A stretch of 64,000 bases of DNA from an uncultured Draconibacterium sp. (GTDB lineage: Bacteria > Bacteroidota > Bacteroidia > Bacteroidales > Prolixibacteraceae). A program made the position numbers and the translations under genes. Of this stretch, positions 18,496 to 27,887 are shown piece after piece. Below the pieces are notes generated by a model. It saw only the letters and a program-made list of their open reading frames with translations, ran no database searches and had not been told where the DNA came from. The number at the start of each line of letters is the position of its first letter. The first letter of the stretch is position 1. Location: contig NZ_OY781365.1 of NCBI RefSeq assembly GCF_963676815.1, forward strand, positions 4,126,501 to 4,190,500. Reading direction: 5' to 3'.

Positions 18496-20094
18496 ATGAA
18501 TAAATCGTTATTATGCTTTATACTCTTGTTAATTTTTACAAGTAGTCAGGCGCAAGAAAACCGTCAAGTTTACAAACCTGCTTATCCTTCAATGGCAGAA
18601 AATAGTAAATACTATATACTTACTCCACCAGCAAAGGCGCAGCCTCAAATCAATGGCGCTTCGGTATTTGGAGTGCGTCCTGGATCACCATTTATATATA
18701 CTATCCCAGCAACGGGTAGTCGTCCCATGGAGTTTTCGGTAAAGCATTTACCAGAGGGACTTACTGTAGATTCACAGACGGGTAGAATTTCAGGAAAAAT
18801 AAAGGATACTACAGAAAAAGATTATACGGTAAAACTGATGGCTAAGAATGAAAAAGGTAAAGACACTAAGGAATTTACCATTAAGGTAGGACAGACCATC
18901 TGTTTAACGCCTCCTTTAGGGTGGAATAGTTTTAACTGCTGGGCACGTCGTGATGTAACACAGGAAAGAGTACTGGAATCAGCACGAGCAATGGTTGACA
19001 AAGGCTTAATTAACTATGGATTTTCTTATATGAATATTGATGTGGGCTGGCCAAACAGTCGAGGTGGAAAATTTAATGCAATACAACCAAACGAAAAGTT
19101 CCCTGATATAAAAGCGATGTTTGATGAAATTCATGCTTTAGGTTTAAAAGGAGGTATTTATTCTTCACCATGGATTACTACTTACGGTGCTGGTGCTGGT
19201 GGTAGTAGTGATAATAAAGATGGTCATTGGGAGAAATCTATGATAGATCCCAGGTATACCAAATTGAAAGATACGCAATGGAGACGTGTTGGAAAATATA
19301 AGTTTCATTCCAACGACGTAAAACAATGGGTAGATTGGGGAGTGGATTATCTTAAATATGACTGGTCTCCCATCGATTCTGTCAGTTTAGTACTTATGGC
19401 AGATGAGTTAGAGTCTTGTGGAAGAGACATTGTTTACTCAATCTCTAACAATACAAAATTTAACATGGCAAACCTTGTTAAGACTCGTGTAAATTGTTTT
19501 CGTTCTGGTGGTGACTTAAAAGACAGATGGGATACCGATGGAAAAGCATGGAATATGCTACAGGCGTGGGAAATGCAAAATAAGTGGTTGGAAGTCTACA
19601 GAGGAGAACCTGGTCACTTTCTCGACCCTGATATGATGGTTGTGGGTAAACAGATGATGCAAAGCAAAGAGCTTGTTCCGTCGCGATTAACTGCCGATGA
19701 GCAATATACTCACATTACACTATGGACACTTTGGGCTTCACCTATGTTGATGGGGTGCCCCGTAGATCAGATGGACGATTTTACGTTCAATCTGTTTTCT
19801 AACTCAGAGGTATTAGATATTCATCAAGATGCTACTGCTGTAGGTGGAATACCTGTATTTCAAAAAGATGGTATCGAGATTGTTGTGAAAGATCTTGAAA
19901 ACGGGGAGAAAGCCATTGGTTTGTTCAATAAAAATGCAACGGAGCAAGTCGTAACAATGGACTGGGAGACTGTAGGACTTGAAGGAAAGAAAAAACTACG
20001 CGATGTATGGAGAAATAAAGATATCGGAACTTTTAAAGATAGCTTTTCTGCATCTGTTCGCTCACACGGAACAATACTAATACGAGTTAAATAG
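18496..20094 (+). CDS. GH27-family glycoside hydrolase, tandem copy 4 of 5
   Basis: This 532-residue enzyme has a signal peptide (to SQAQ), an Ig-like module and a GH27 barrel from LTPPLGWNSFNCWARRDVTQ. The nucleophile is Asp289 (LKYDWSPID) and the acid/base is Asp340 (CFRSGGDLKDRW). The pocket reads NIDVGWPNSRGG, with Val in place of the second Asp and Pro where other copies have Gln. It is very close to copy 5 over the start of the barrel (CWAR, DVTQERVLESARAMVDKGLINYG) and to copy 2 near the C terminus (LEGKKKLRDVWRNKDIG), a mosaic pattern that suggests exchange between the tandem genes. Confidence 0.92.
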   Translation: MNKSLLCFILLLIFTSSQAQENRQVYKPAYPSMAENSKYYILTPPAKAQPQINGASVFGVRPGSPFIYTIPATGSRPMEFSVKHLPEGLTVDSQTGRISGKIKDTTEKDYTVKLMAKNEKGKDTKEFTIKVGQTICLTPPLGWNSFNCWARRDVTQERVLESARAMVDKGLINYGFSYMNIDVGWPNSRGGKFNAIQPNEKFPDIKAMFDEIHALGLKGGIYSSPWITTYGAGAGGSSDNKDGHWEKSMIDPRYTKLKDTQWRRVGKYKFHSNDVKQWVDWGVDYLKYDWSPIDSVSLVLMADELESCGRDIVYSISNNTKFNMANLVKTRVNCFRSGGDLKDRWDTDGKAWNMLQAWEMQNKWLEVYRGEPGHFLDPDMMVVGKQMMQSKELVPSRLTADEQYTHITLWTLWASPMLMGCPVDQMDDFTFNLFSNSEVLDIHQDATAVGGIPVFQKDGIEIVVKDLENGEKAIGLFNKNATEQVVTMDWETVGLEGKKKLRDVWRNKDIGTFKDSFSASVRSHGTILIRVK

Positions 20095-20204
20095 TTAAAA
20101 ATTTGAAGAAATGAAACGAGCATGCAAAACATATATACCCAAGAGGGTTATCAAGACACATGCGAGTTCCATACTATACCTTTTAAATAATCAATATTAA
20201 TAGT

Positions 20205-21800
20205 ATGAAAAAGCTAATTTTAAGTTGTTTGTCCCTGTTGCTTTTTACTTTTTGTCAGGCACAAGAAGATGCGGATGTTTACTATCCTGCTTATCCGTCG
20301 AGTGCTAATAATGGAGGACACTATATTTTAACTCCACCCGTAAAAGTAGCACCGCAAATAAATGGAGCCACTGTTTTTGGAGTTAGACCAGGCTCTCCAT
20401 TTATATATACTATACCTGCCACAGGAAATCGTCCAATGGAATTCTCAGCAGAGGGTTTACCCAAGGGACTAATGGTAGATGTAACAACAGGAAAAATCTT
20501 TGGAAAAATTCAGGATTTAACAGAAAAGGACTACCAGGTAACCTTGGTCGCCAAGAATAAGAAAGGAAAAGACACTAAAGAGTTTACCATTAAGGTGGGG
20601 CAAACCATCTGTTTAACACCTCCTTTAGGATGGAACAGTTTTAATTGTTGGGCACGACTCGACGTTACTCAGGAGCGAGTTTTAGAGTCAGCGCGGGCAA
20701 TGGTAGACAAAGGCCTAATAAACTATGGATTTTCTTATGTAAATATTGATGTGGGTTGGCAAGACAAGAGAGGTGGAAAATACAATGCTGTTCAACCCAA
20801 TGAAAAATTTCCTGACATAAAAGCAATGTATGATGAAATTCATTCTCTAGGTCTAAAAGGAGGTATTTACTCTTCGCCATGGATTACTACGTACGGTGCT
20901 GGTGTTGGTGGAAGTAGCGATAATAAGGATGGGGAATGGGAGCCTTCCATGGTAGATCCGAAAGGAACACATTTGAAAAATACGCTTTGGAGGCGTCATG
21001 GAAAATATAAGTTTGATTCAAACGACGTAAAACAATGGGTAGATTGGGGAGTAGACTACCTAAAGTACGACTGGCAACCCATCGATTCGGCAAGCTTAGT
21101 AAGAATGGCTGACGAGTTAGAGTCTTGTGGAAGAGATATTGTATATTCTATATCGAATAATACAACCTTTAAGGTGGCAGACCTTGTAAAAACACGTGTA
21201 AATTGTTTCCGTACAGGAGTTGATTTAAAAGACAGATGGGATACTGATGGAAAAGCCTGGAATTTGATTCAAGAGTGGGAAAAGCAAAATAAATGGCTGG
21301 AAATATTTAGGGGAGAACCCGGGCACTTTACCGACCCTGACATGTTGGTTGTAGGATTACAAATGCACAACAAAAAGCTTATCCCGTCAGCATTAACAGC
21401 CGATGAGCAATATACTCACATTACCTTATGGACACTCTGGGCTTCACCTATGTTAATGGGATGCCCTGTAGATCAAATGGATGACTTTACATTGAATTTA
21501 TTTACCAATGCCGAAGTGTTAGATATTCATCAGGATGCCACAGCAGTGGGAGGTATTCCGGTATATCAAAAGGATGGTGTCGAGATTGTTGTAAAAGATC
21601 TTGCAGGTGGCTCCAAAGCCATTGGTCTATTCAATAAGAATGAAAAAGAACAAGTCATAACAATGGATTGGGAAACTGTAGGGCTTAAGGGCGAGAAAAA
21701 GATACGTGACGTCTGGAGAAATAAAGACATTGGTACATTTAACGATAGCTTTTCTGCATCGGTTCGTTCACATGGAACAGTTTTAATTCGCGTAAAATAG
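20205..21800 (+). CDS. GH27-family glycoside hydrolase, tandem copy 5 of 5
   Basis: This 531-residue secreted GH27 enzyme has a signal peptide (to CQAQ), an Ig-like module, the barrel from LTPPLGWNSFN and a C-terminal beta domain. The nucleophile is Asp289 (LKYDWQPID) and the acid/base is Asp340 (CFRTGVDLKDRW). The pocket reads NIDVGWQDKRGG, with Val replacing the second Asp. It is close to copy 4 in the first half and to copy 2 around the acid/base (RTGV, WEKQNKWLE). The 110-bp gap before it holds only a 29-codon open frame with no recognisable product. A sulfatase follows 57 bp downstream. Confidence 0.92.
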   Translation: MKKLILSCLSLLLFTFCQAQEDADVYYPAYPSSANNGGHYILTPPVKVAPQINGATVFGVRPGSPFIYTIPATGNRPMEFSAEGLPKGLMVDVTTGKIFGKIQDLTEKDYQVTLVAKNKKGKDTKEFTIKVGQTICLTPPLGWNSFNCWARLDVTQERVLESARAMVDKGLINYGFSYVNIDVGWQDKRGGKYNAVQPNEKFPDIKAMYDEIHSLGLKGGIYSSPWITTYGAGVGGSSDNKDGEWEPSMVDPKGTHLKNTLWRRHGKYKFDSNDVKQWVDWGVDYLKYDWQPIDSASLVRMADELESCGRDIVYSISNNTTFKVADLVKTRVNCFRTGVDLKDRWDTDGKAWNLIQEWEKQNKWLEIFRGEPGHFTDPDMLVVGLQMHNKKLIPSALTADEQYTHITLWTLWASPMLMGCPVDQMDDFTLNLFTNAEVLDIHQDATAVGGIPVYQKDGVEIVVKDLAGGSKAIGLFNKNEKEQVITMDWETVGLKGEKKIRDVWRNKDIGTFNDSFSASVRSHGTVLIRVK

Positions 21801-21857
21801 TTGACATATATTATGTATTTGATTTAAAAATGATAAATAACAAAATACAAGGTTGAT

Positions 21858-23459
21858 ATGGAATTTAAACTAATAAAATTACTAGGCGCATTTTTATTAT
21901 TGGGAGTAGCGACTTCTTTTGCCGGTACTAATAAAGAAGTAGAATCTTCCAATGAGAATTCTACAGAAAAACGACCACCAAACGTTATCGTAATACTTAC
22001 AGATGATCAAGGTTATGCTGACTTGGGTTTTCATGATAAAAAGGAATTTCCAGCTTCACAAGATGTACTAACCCCAAATCTTGATGCTTTGGCATCTAGT
22101 GGTATTTTCTTTCGGAATGGCTATGTGGCAAATGCTACTTGTGGACCATCCAGATCTTCTCTTTTAACAGGACGTGCTTGTAGTCGATTTGGTATGGAAG
22201 AAAACAATAATTGGGAAAATGGAGATACCGGACCGTTAAATACAGAAATATTCTTACCAAAAGTGATTAAAGAAAAGGGATATGTTTCCGGAGCTTTTGG
22301 TAAATGGCATATGGGGTCTATTACTCCAGATGTGAGACCTATTGGACGTGGATTTGATTATTTCTGGGGAAATGATGACTACGCTCTAGAAGAAGATATT
22401 GCACATGGATATTATAAAGATTATACCATGAAAAGAAGTGGCTTGGATTTGCCGCCGTGTTGGAAGAATGGAGAATACAAGGTGCCAGCTTATGGAAAAT
22501 ATTTAACAGATGCCGTGACTGATGAAGCATTGTCTTTTATTAAACGGAATAAGGATAATCCTTTTTTCGCCTATGTTGCGTATCATGCACCGCACAGCCC
22601 TTTTACTGCAAAGGAAGCGACAATAAAGCGTATAGTTAAGCACCAACCTAAATTTCAATCTGTTTACAATCGTTTAAAAACGAAAACGGATATGTGGTAC
22701 AAGTCGGGTAACGATAGAACCTTTGATCACAAAGCCTACAGAAAAGTGGATGACACTCCTCAGGCAAAACAAGAGTTAACAGAAGAACTACGGTTAATTT
22801 ACCTGGCTATGCTACTTACTGTTGATGATGGAGTAGGTAAAATCGTAAGTCTTCTCGAAGATGAAGAATTATTAGAAAATACACTTGTTTTTTATTTGAG
22901 CGATAATGGTGGAGCCTTAGCTAGACCGGTAGATTTTGGTTGTGTGAATCTTCCGCTTAGGTCAGGAAAAGGGACAGTATATGATGGAGGAGTAAGGGTG
23001 CCTTATGTGATGTCTTGGAAAGGAAAATTGCCAGCAGGTGAGATTTCAGATTTAGTAGTATCATCCATGGATATTTTTACAACTACAGTGGAACTGGCAG
23101 GAGCAAAAGTACCAACGGATCGTGTTATTGATGGAGTGAATCTTTTACCTTACTTAATTGGTAATAAAAAGGGGGAAGTTGCTCATGACTACCTGTTTTT
23201 TAGAAGGTATAAACGGAATATCTATTCAATTAGGGTTGGAGACTTGAAATTAGTAAGGAATATTACTGAAACAGAAAAGAACAATAGAGGGACGAATCCA
23301 AAATTACATCCTATTGGAGGGAGTTTATACGATATCCAAAATGATATAACTGAATTAAATGATATCTCCTCAAGTCAAACGGAACAAAAAGCAGTAATAC
23401 AGAAAATTTATGATCAAGATGTGAAGATATTGCCAGTTCCTGGTTTATTAAAAAAATGA
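21858..23459 (+). CDS. Formylglycine-dependent sulfatase at the end of the GH27 operon
   Basis: This 533-residue S1-family sulfatase has a signal peptide (to about residue 22, SFAG) and a low-complexity Ser/Glu/Asn linker. The catalytic domain starts PNVIVILTDDQGYADLGF and continues with TCGPSRSSLLTGR, Cys95 being the formylglycine precursor. KWHMGS, YHAPHSP and LSDNGG supply further active-site residues. It is larger than the sulfatase at 10353 because of an insertion around residues 255-300. It lies 57 bp after GH27 copy 5 and 49 bp before the DUF1080 protein, so it belongs to the same operon. Confidence 0.92.
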   Translation: MEFKLIKLLGAFLLLGVATSFAGTNKEVESSNENSTEKRPPNVIVILTDDQGYADLGFHDKKEFPASQDVLTPNLDALASSGIFFRNGYVANATCGPSRSSLLTGRACSRFGMEENNNWENGDTGPLNTEIFLPKVIKEKGYVSGAFGKWHMGSITPDVRPIGRGFDYFWGNDDYALEEDIAHGYYKDYTMKRSGLDLPPCWKNGEYKVPAYGKYLTDAVTDEALSFIKRNKDNPFFAYVAYHAPHSPFTAKEATIKRIVKHQPKFQSVYNRLKTKTDMWYKSGNDRTFDHKAYRKVDDTPQAKQELTEELRLIYLAMLLTVDDGVGKIVSLLEDEELLENTLVFYLSDNGGALARPVDFGCVNLPLRSGKGTVYDGGVRVPYVMSWKGKLPAGEISDLVVSSMDIFTTTVELAGAKVPTDRVIDGVNLLPYLIGNKKGEVAHDYLFFRRYKRNIYSIRVGDLKLVRNITETEKNNRGTNPKLHPIGGSLYDIQNDITELNDISSSQTEQKAVIQKIYDQDVKILPVPGLLKK

Positions 23460-23508
23460 ACATAAAGGAAGTTAAGCGGACTTTTATAATAATTGTTAAA
23501 ATATTAAT

Positions 23509-25026
23509 ATGAATGTATTTAGGGCAATATTAGCTACCATAATTATTGGCTCACTTATACAGTATAAATCAGCAGCACAAATTCAACAACCAGCAAGTGC
23601 AATAGACATGTTGCAAGGTGATGTTCTATCCAATTTTGAGCCGGTTAAAGGATGGAAAATGGTGAAATCTGTTGAGGCTATACCTAATAAAACAGAGTTT
23701 ATGGTTACTCCAGCCACTCAAAATGGCGGGCAAATTCTTAATAATGGCGCCATTAAGGCAAAGCATTCTTTCCTTGTTACTAAAGGAGAATTTAAAGACA
23801 TTAAAATCGATTTGGAATTTATGGTGCCTAAAAACTCCAATGCTGGAGTGTATGTAATGGGACGCTACGAAATACAGATATTTGGGAGTTATGGAGTAAC
23901 AGAACCTACTTTCAGTGATTTAGGAGGCATATACCAAAGTTGGGATCCTGAAAAAGAAGGGGATCTTAGAGGCTCAGGTGGTGTTGCTCCTATGGTGAAT
24001 GCTGTAAAAGCTCCGGGAGAATGGCAAACACTTAGTATTGTGTTTAGAGCTCCTCGATTTAACAAAGAGGGAATAAAGGTTGAAAATGCCCGATTTATTT
24101 CTGTTAAAGTGAATGATATATTGGTGCAAGATAACGTGGAGGTGCCAGGACCAACAAGGCAGGGAGGTGATCGATTCAAGCAGGAAGCACTTATGGGACC
24201 AATTTCTATTCAGGGTAACCATGGGCCTGTTGCAATCAAGAAATATGAAGTTACACCATTAGAAAAAGATCCTATTTTGGATATTGAGGAAAAATGGACG
24301 ACTCTATTTAATGGAAAAGATTTGAAGGGATGGACTGCTTATAATGGATGGACTGCCGGAGATAGAGGGAGTGAAAATGCGATAAAAGGAGAGGAAATCT
24401 TTAAAGTTAATAATGGTGTTATACATGTTTATAATGGTGCTGAGCCAGGCTCAAACCAAAGCAATGCGAATCTAGTATCAGAACAATCATTTTCAATTTT
24501 TCATCTGCAGGTTGAATATCGTTGGTTGAAAAATAAATTCCAACCTCGCACTGAGGCAAACCGCGATGCCGGGATTCTTTTTCACATTCATACAAATCCA
24601 AAAAATGTTTGGCCCGCCTCCATTGAAATGCAGTTGGGAGATGGAAAGTCTGGAGATAAATACGTTACCGGTGATATTTTTGTGATTCACAATAGCAGGG
24701 CAGAAATTCCTGTTGAAAACGAAAAGTATAAGCCAGGAGCTCCACTAAGTCTACGTGGAATGTTAGATGATGGAAAAGTGGGCAGAGGAATGACTTCTGT
24801 TTATGCCGAAAAAGAGCTTGGGGAGTGGAATTTGGCCGAGATTATTGTGCATGGAAGTGACAAAGCTGAGTATTACCTAAATGGAAAGTTGATTAACGAA
24901 GTTAACAATATGAAGTTCGAAGATAAAAATGGAGTATGGAAGCCTCTTGATTCAGGACAAATATCCTTACAAGCTGAGTGGGCAGAGCTGGAATACAGAA
25001 ATATCCGTGTGAAGAAATTAAATTGA
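23509..25026 (+). CDS. Secreted tandem DUF1080 (3-keto-disaccharide hydrolase-like) protein
   Basis: This 505-residue protein has a signal peptide (to about residue 24) and two jelly-roll modules of the DUF1080/PF06439 type. The first spans about 40-255 (NAGVYVMGRYEIQIFGSYG). The second spans about 265-505, starting LFNGKDLKGWTAYNGW and containing DAGILFHIH and YYLNGKLINEV. DUF1080 proteins are concanavalin-like beta-sandwiches, some of which act on 3-keto-glycosides and others probably bind or cleave glycans. Here it closes the GH27/sulfatase operon, so a role on the same polysaccharide is likely but its chemistry is unknown. No clear terminator follows within the next 230 bases. Confidence 0.82.
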   Translation: MNVFRAILATIIIGSLIQYKSAAQIQQPASAIDMLQGDVLSNFEPVKGWKMVKSVEAIPNKTEFMVTPATQNGGQILNNGAIKAKHSFLVTKGEFKDIKIDLEFMVPKNSNAGVYVMGRYEIQIFGSYGVTEPTFSDLGGIYQSWDPEKEGDLRGSGGVAPMVNAVKAPGEWQTLSIVFRAPRFNKEGIKVENARFISVKVNDILVQDNVEVPGPTRQGGDRFKQEALMGPISIQGNHGPVAIKKYEVTPLEKDPILDIEEKWTTLFNGKDLKGWTAYNGWTAGDRGSENAIKGEEIFKVNNGVIHVYNGAEPGSNQSNANLVSEQSFSIFHLQVEYRWLKNKFQPRTEANRDAGILFHIHTNPKNVWPASIEMQLGDGKSGDKYVTGDIFVIHNSRAEIPVENEKYKPGAPLSLRGMLDDGKVGRGMTSVYAEKELGEWNLAEIIVHGSDKAEYYLNGKLINEVNNMKFEDKNGVWKPLDSGQISLQAEWAELEYRNIRVKKLN

Positions 25027-25090
25027 TATGTTAATGTTCAATGCCTTGCATATATAGTTGTAAGCCTTTTTGATGTTTTTTGCAGTGAAA

Positions 25091-25122
25091 ATTGCTATAG
25101 TAGCAAAAATACTTTATATTTG
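25091..25122 (+). promoter_or_regulatory. Promoter of the hybrid histidine kinase
   Basis: The -7 element TATATTTG (25115-25122) matches TAnnTTTG exactly. ATTG at 25091-25094 is one base off the -33 element TTTG, with 20 bp between the two. Transcription from about 25130 would give a leader of about 128 bases before the ATG at 25258. This suggests the kinase is transcribed separately from the GH27 operon. Confidence 0.6.
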
Positions 25123-25257
25123 TATTGGAATGTATGACGTGAATTGTATTTACTTAAGAGAATAAATAGAGATTCAAACTCCCTTCAAATCCCCTTGGTT
25201 TTTTTATTTTATGATAAGTTTATTTTTGATATAGTGCAAAAATAAAAAAAACTAAAG

Positions 25258-26991
25258 ATGGATATAACTAGTCGAGATTGGCGAAGAATTCTAACTATTC
25301 AAAACGATACCCTCACTCAAGTTGTATCTCAACGATCGTTGAAAGCTATTCTCAATGATCTTACTAATAGCCTTGATAGTTTGGGAGCGGAACACGCTGT
25401 AACAATTTTATTAAACACAAAGCATGGTTTAAGACCTATTGCTGGTAGCAGAATCCCAAAGGAGTGGAGAGTCCTAATTGATCCTTTACCACTGGGAAAG
25501 AATGTTGGTTCTTGTGGAACTGCGGGTTATTTTAAAAAAAGGATTATTGTTTCAAACTTAATGAAGAGTCCATTATGGAAAGACTATAGAGTGCATCAGT
25601 CGAAGCATGGGTTTATGGCTTGTTGGTCACAACCTATTATAGAGGTTAACACAAATAAATTACTTGGTACTTTTGCCATTTACTTTAAAAATCCTCGAAA
25701 ACCAAGCCCGTTTGAAGTAGAGCTTATTAAATCCTTGGCTATAACTGTTGGGGTTGTTATCGAGAGAAGACAACATGATAAAATCCTTAACAGGATTAAT
25801 CATAAACTAGATAAGAAAGTAAAGATTAGAACTGAGGCATTGATTAAGGCCAAGGAAAAGGCTATGGAAAGTGATCGCTTAAAAACAGCATTTTTAGCGA
25901 ATATTAGTCATGAAATAAGAACCCCAATGAATGGAATTCTCGGATTTGCCGAATTATTGCTAGAGGCAGAATTAGATGGAGAGTCTCAAAAGAAATATAT
26001 TAACATTATCAGAAAATCAAGTAATCGAATGCTTAAAATCATTAATAATGTTATTAGTATTTCAAAAATTGAAGCTGGAGCTACAGAACTTGCAATAACA
26101 AGCTTTAGTATAAATAGTGTGATGGAAGATATCTACACGTTTTATAAATATAAGGTTGAAAAAAGGGGAATTGAATTTGAACTTAGAGATTCTATCCCGG
26201 AACGATTAAGCTTTATAAATAGTGATAAAGAGAAATTGACGTCAGTTTTATCAAATCTTGTACAGAATGCAATTAAGTACACAAGTGTCGGCTCTATCAA
26301 AATGATTTGCGTAAGAAATGAATCTTATTTCGAATTCCGTATTGAAGATACCGGAATCGGTATTAAAAGTGAAAGACAGGAAGCTATTTTTGACCGGTTT
26401 GTTCAAGCTGATATCTTGGATAAAGATGCCTATCAAGGGGCTGGATTGGGACTTTCTATTTCAAAAGCTTATGTTAATTTCCTGGGGGGGGATATTGGGG
26501 TCAATAGTAAAGAAGGACAAGGTTCAATCTTCTATTTTAACATTCCGATTGAATACTTTGAGAAGGAAAGAGAGGAGCTGCAAATAAATGAATTAGTCGA
26601 CGGGAAATCTAAAGATTGGAAGACGAAATTGAAAATCTTGATTGCAGATGATGATTATCCCTCGTATTACTACCTGAGTTTATTACTAAAAGGTAAATGT
26701 CGTGAAGTGCTATATGCACAAACTGGGAGTGAAGCAGTGCAGCTTTGTAAAACTATTCCTGATATTGATGTAATATTAATGGATATAAAGATGCCTGATG
26801 TTAATGGATATGAGGCTGCGGAGAGCATACGTCGTTTTAATTCAAAGGTTCGAATAATTGGCCAAACGGCTTACGGCTATGATGAGGATAAAGAAAAGGC
26901 AAAGAATGCAGATTTCGATGATTATATCTCTAAACCCATTAGAAAAGAATCGTTATTTTCTTTAATTAGAAGGACTATGCAAGTTTATTGA
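25258..26991 (+). CDS. Soluble GAF-containing hybrid histidine kinase
   Basis: This 577-residue kinase has no signal peptide or membrane helix, so it should sense a cytoplasmic signal. A GAF domain (about 25-165, with CGTAGYF) is followed by a short coiled coil, HisKA with phospho-acceptor His218 in ANISHEIRTPMNG, HATPase_c with N, G1 and G2 boxes (LVQNAIKYT, EDTGIGI, GAGLGLSI), and a C-terminal receiver with Asp509 in ILMDIKMP. It lacks the AraC-type output domain and periplasmic sensor of classical PUL hybrid systems, so a separate phosphotransfer partner or response regulator is needed; none is in this window. An eight-G run (26484-26491) sits in the ATPase coding region with the frame intact. 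Whether it controls either PUL is unknown. Confidence 0.9.
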   Translation: MDITSRDWRRILTIQNDTLTQVVSQRSLKAILNDLTNSLDSLGAEHAVTILLNTKHGLRPIAGSRIPKEWRVLIDPLPLGKNVGSCGTAGYFKKRIIVSNLMKSPLWKDYRVHQSKHGFMACWSQPIIEVNTNKLLGTFAIYFKNPRKPSPFEVELIKSLAITVGVVIERRQHDKILNRINHKLDKKVKIRTEALIKAKEKAMESDRLKTAFLANISHEIRTPMNGILGFAELLLEAELDGESQKKYINIIRKSSNRMLKIINNVISISKIEAGATELAITSFSINSVMEDIYTFYKYKVEKRGIEFELRDSIPERLSFINSDKEKLTSVLSNLVQNAIKYTSVGSIKMICVRNESYFEFRIEDTGIGIKSERQEAIFDRFVQADILDKDAYQGAGLGLSISKAYVNFLGGDIGVNSKEGQGSIFYFNIPIEYFEKEREELQINELVDGKSKDWKTKLKILIADDDYPSYYYLSLLLKGKCREVLYAQTGSEAVQLCKTIPDIDVILMDIKMPDVNGYEAAESIRRFNSKVRIIGQTAYGYDEDKEKAKNADFDDYISKPIRKESLFSLIRRTMQVY

Positions 26992-27008
26992 TTTTTATTG
27001 TCACCAAC

Positions 27009-27887
27009 TTATAGTACACTCTTAGTTCCCGTAAAATTACTTCGAAACTCACTTGGAGTACATCCTTGTTTCTTTTTGAATGTTCGATTAAAATTGGAAA
27101 TATTGTTGAATCCGCATTCGAAACAAATTTCTGAAATACTTTTATTAGACTCTATTAACCAACGAGTAGCATAGCCCAGTCGAATTTCGTTAACGAAATC
27201 AACGAATGATTTGCCGGTTCTTTGTTTTATTAATCTGCTAAATGAGATAATCGACATATTTACCATGTTAGCAGCATCTTCGAGCATTAATTTTTCTCCA
27301 AAGTTTTTCTTTACATACTTATATACTTTTTCAATGCGTTCGCTGTTATGAAAATCATTTTTGCTTTGGAATGATATGTTTGTAAGTAATTGTTGATCTG
27401 TAGAAATTGCCAATTCGTATAAAAGTGATTGGAATATGAGGTAACCTTCAAATCCTTTCTTCTGACTGAGGCTGTATATTTTAGGTTCAAGCGTTTTAAT
27501 GGTTTCTTGTGAAAATTTTATTCCACGATTGGCGTTGTTAAAAAGTTTATGTATTGGTTTTAACAAATTTAGGTTGATTAAATGATCGGCAAAAAGCTCT
27601 CTCGGAAACTGAAGTGTAATCTCATGCAAAAGTTCTTGAGTCGAATTTTTATCATTTTCCCAACCGTGATAAAGGTTCGGTCCTACCATAATTAATTCTC
27701 TTCTTCCAATATTTTCAACATGGTCACCAACAACGCGTTTGGCACCCTCTGCATTGTAAATATAATTTATTTCAAATTCAGGATGAAAATGTATTGGAAA
27801 GGTAAATCCTTTACGCTCACGGTCAAAAATCAAGAAGCAATCATTCTCTTTTAACGGAGTTATTTCCCTGTGAATTTGTTCATCCAT
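27009..27887 (-). CDS. AraC-family transcriptional regulator with cupin sensor
   Basis: This 292-residue regulator has an N-terminal cupin (about 10-140, with HFHPEFEINYI and GPNLYHGW) that usually binds a small sugar, and a C-terminal AraC-type double helix-turn-helix (about 185-290, with FSRLIKQRTGKSF and ECGFNNISNFNRTFKKKQG). I chose the ATG at 27887. The frame extends six codons further to a TTG at 27905, but the ATG is preceded by the purine-rich AAAAGAG. It is divergent from the mannan susC at 28276 and is the obvious candidate to control that locus, perhaps sensing mannobiose or mannosyl-glucose; that is inference from position. AraC proteins often bind half-sites about 21 bp apart, so it could also be tested on the region A repeats. 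Confidence 0.9.
   Translation of the reverse strand: MDEQIHREITPLKENDCFLIFDRERKGFTFPIHFHPEFEINYIYNAEGAKRVVGDHVENIGRRELIMVGPNLYHGWENDKNSTQELLHEITLQFPRELFADHLINLNLLKPIHKLFNNANRGIKFSQETIKTLEPKIYSLSQKKGFEGYLIFQSLLYELAISTDQQLLTNISFQSKNDFHNSERIEKVYKYVKKNFGEKLMLEDAANMVNMSIISFSRLIKQRTGKSFVDFVNEIRLGYATRWLIESNKSISEICFECGFNNISNFNRTFKKKQGCTPSEFRSNFTGTKSVL

Noticed and set aside
20111..20200. 29-codon open frame between GH27 copies 4 and 5
   Set aside because: It has an ATG preceded by GAAGAA, but the product is short and matches nothing I recognise. Chance in a 110-bp gap is likely.
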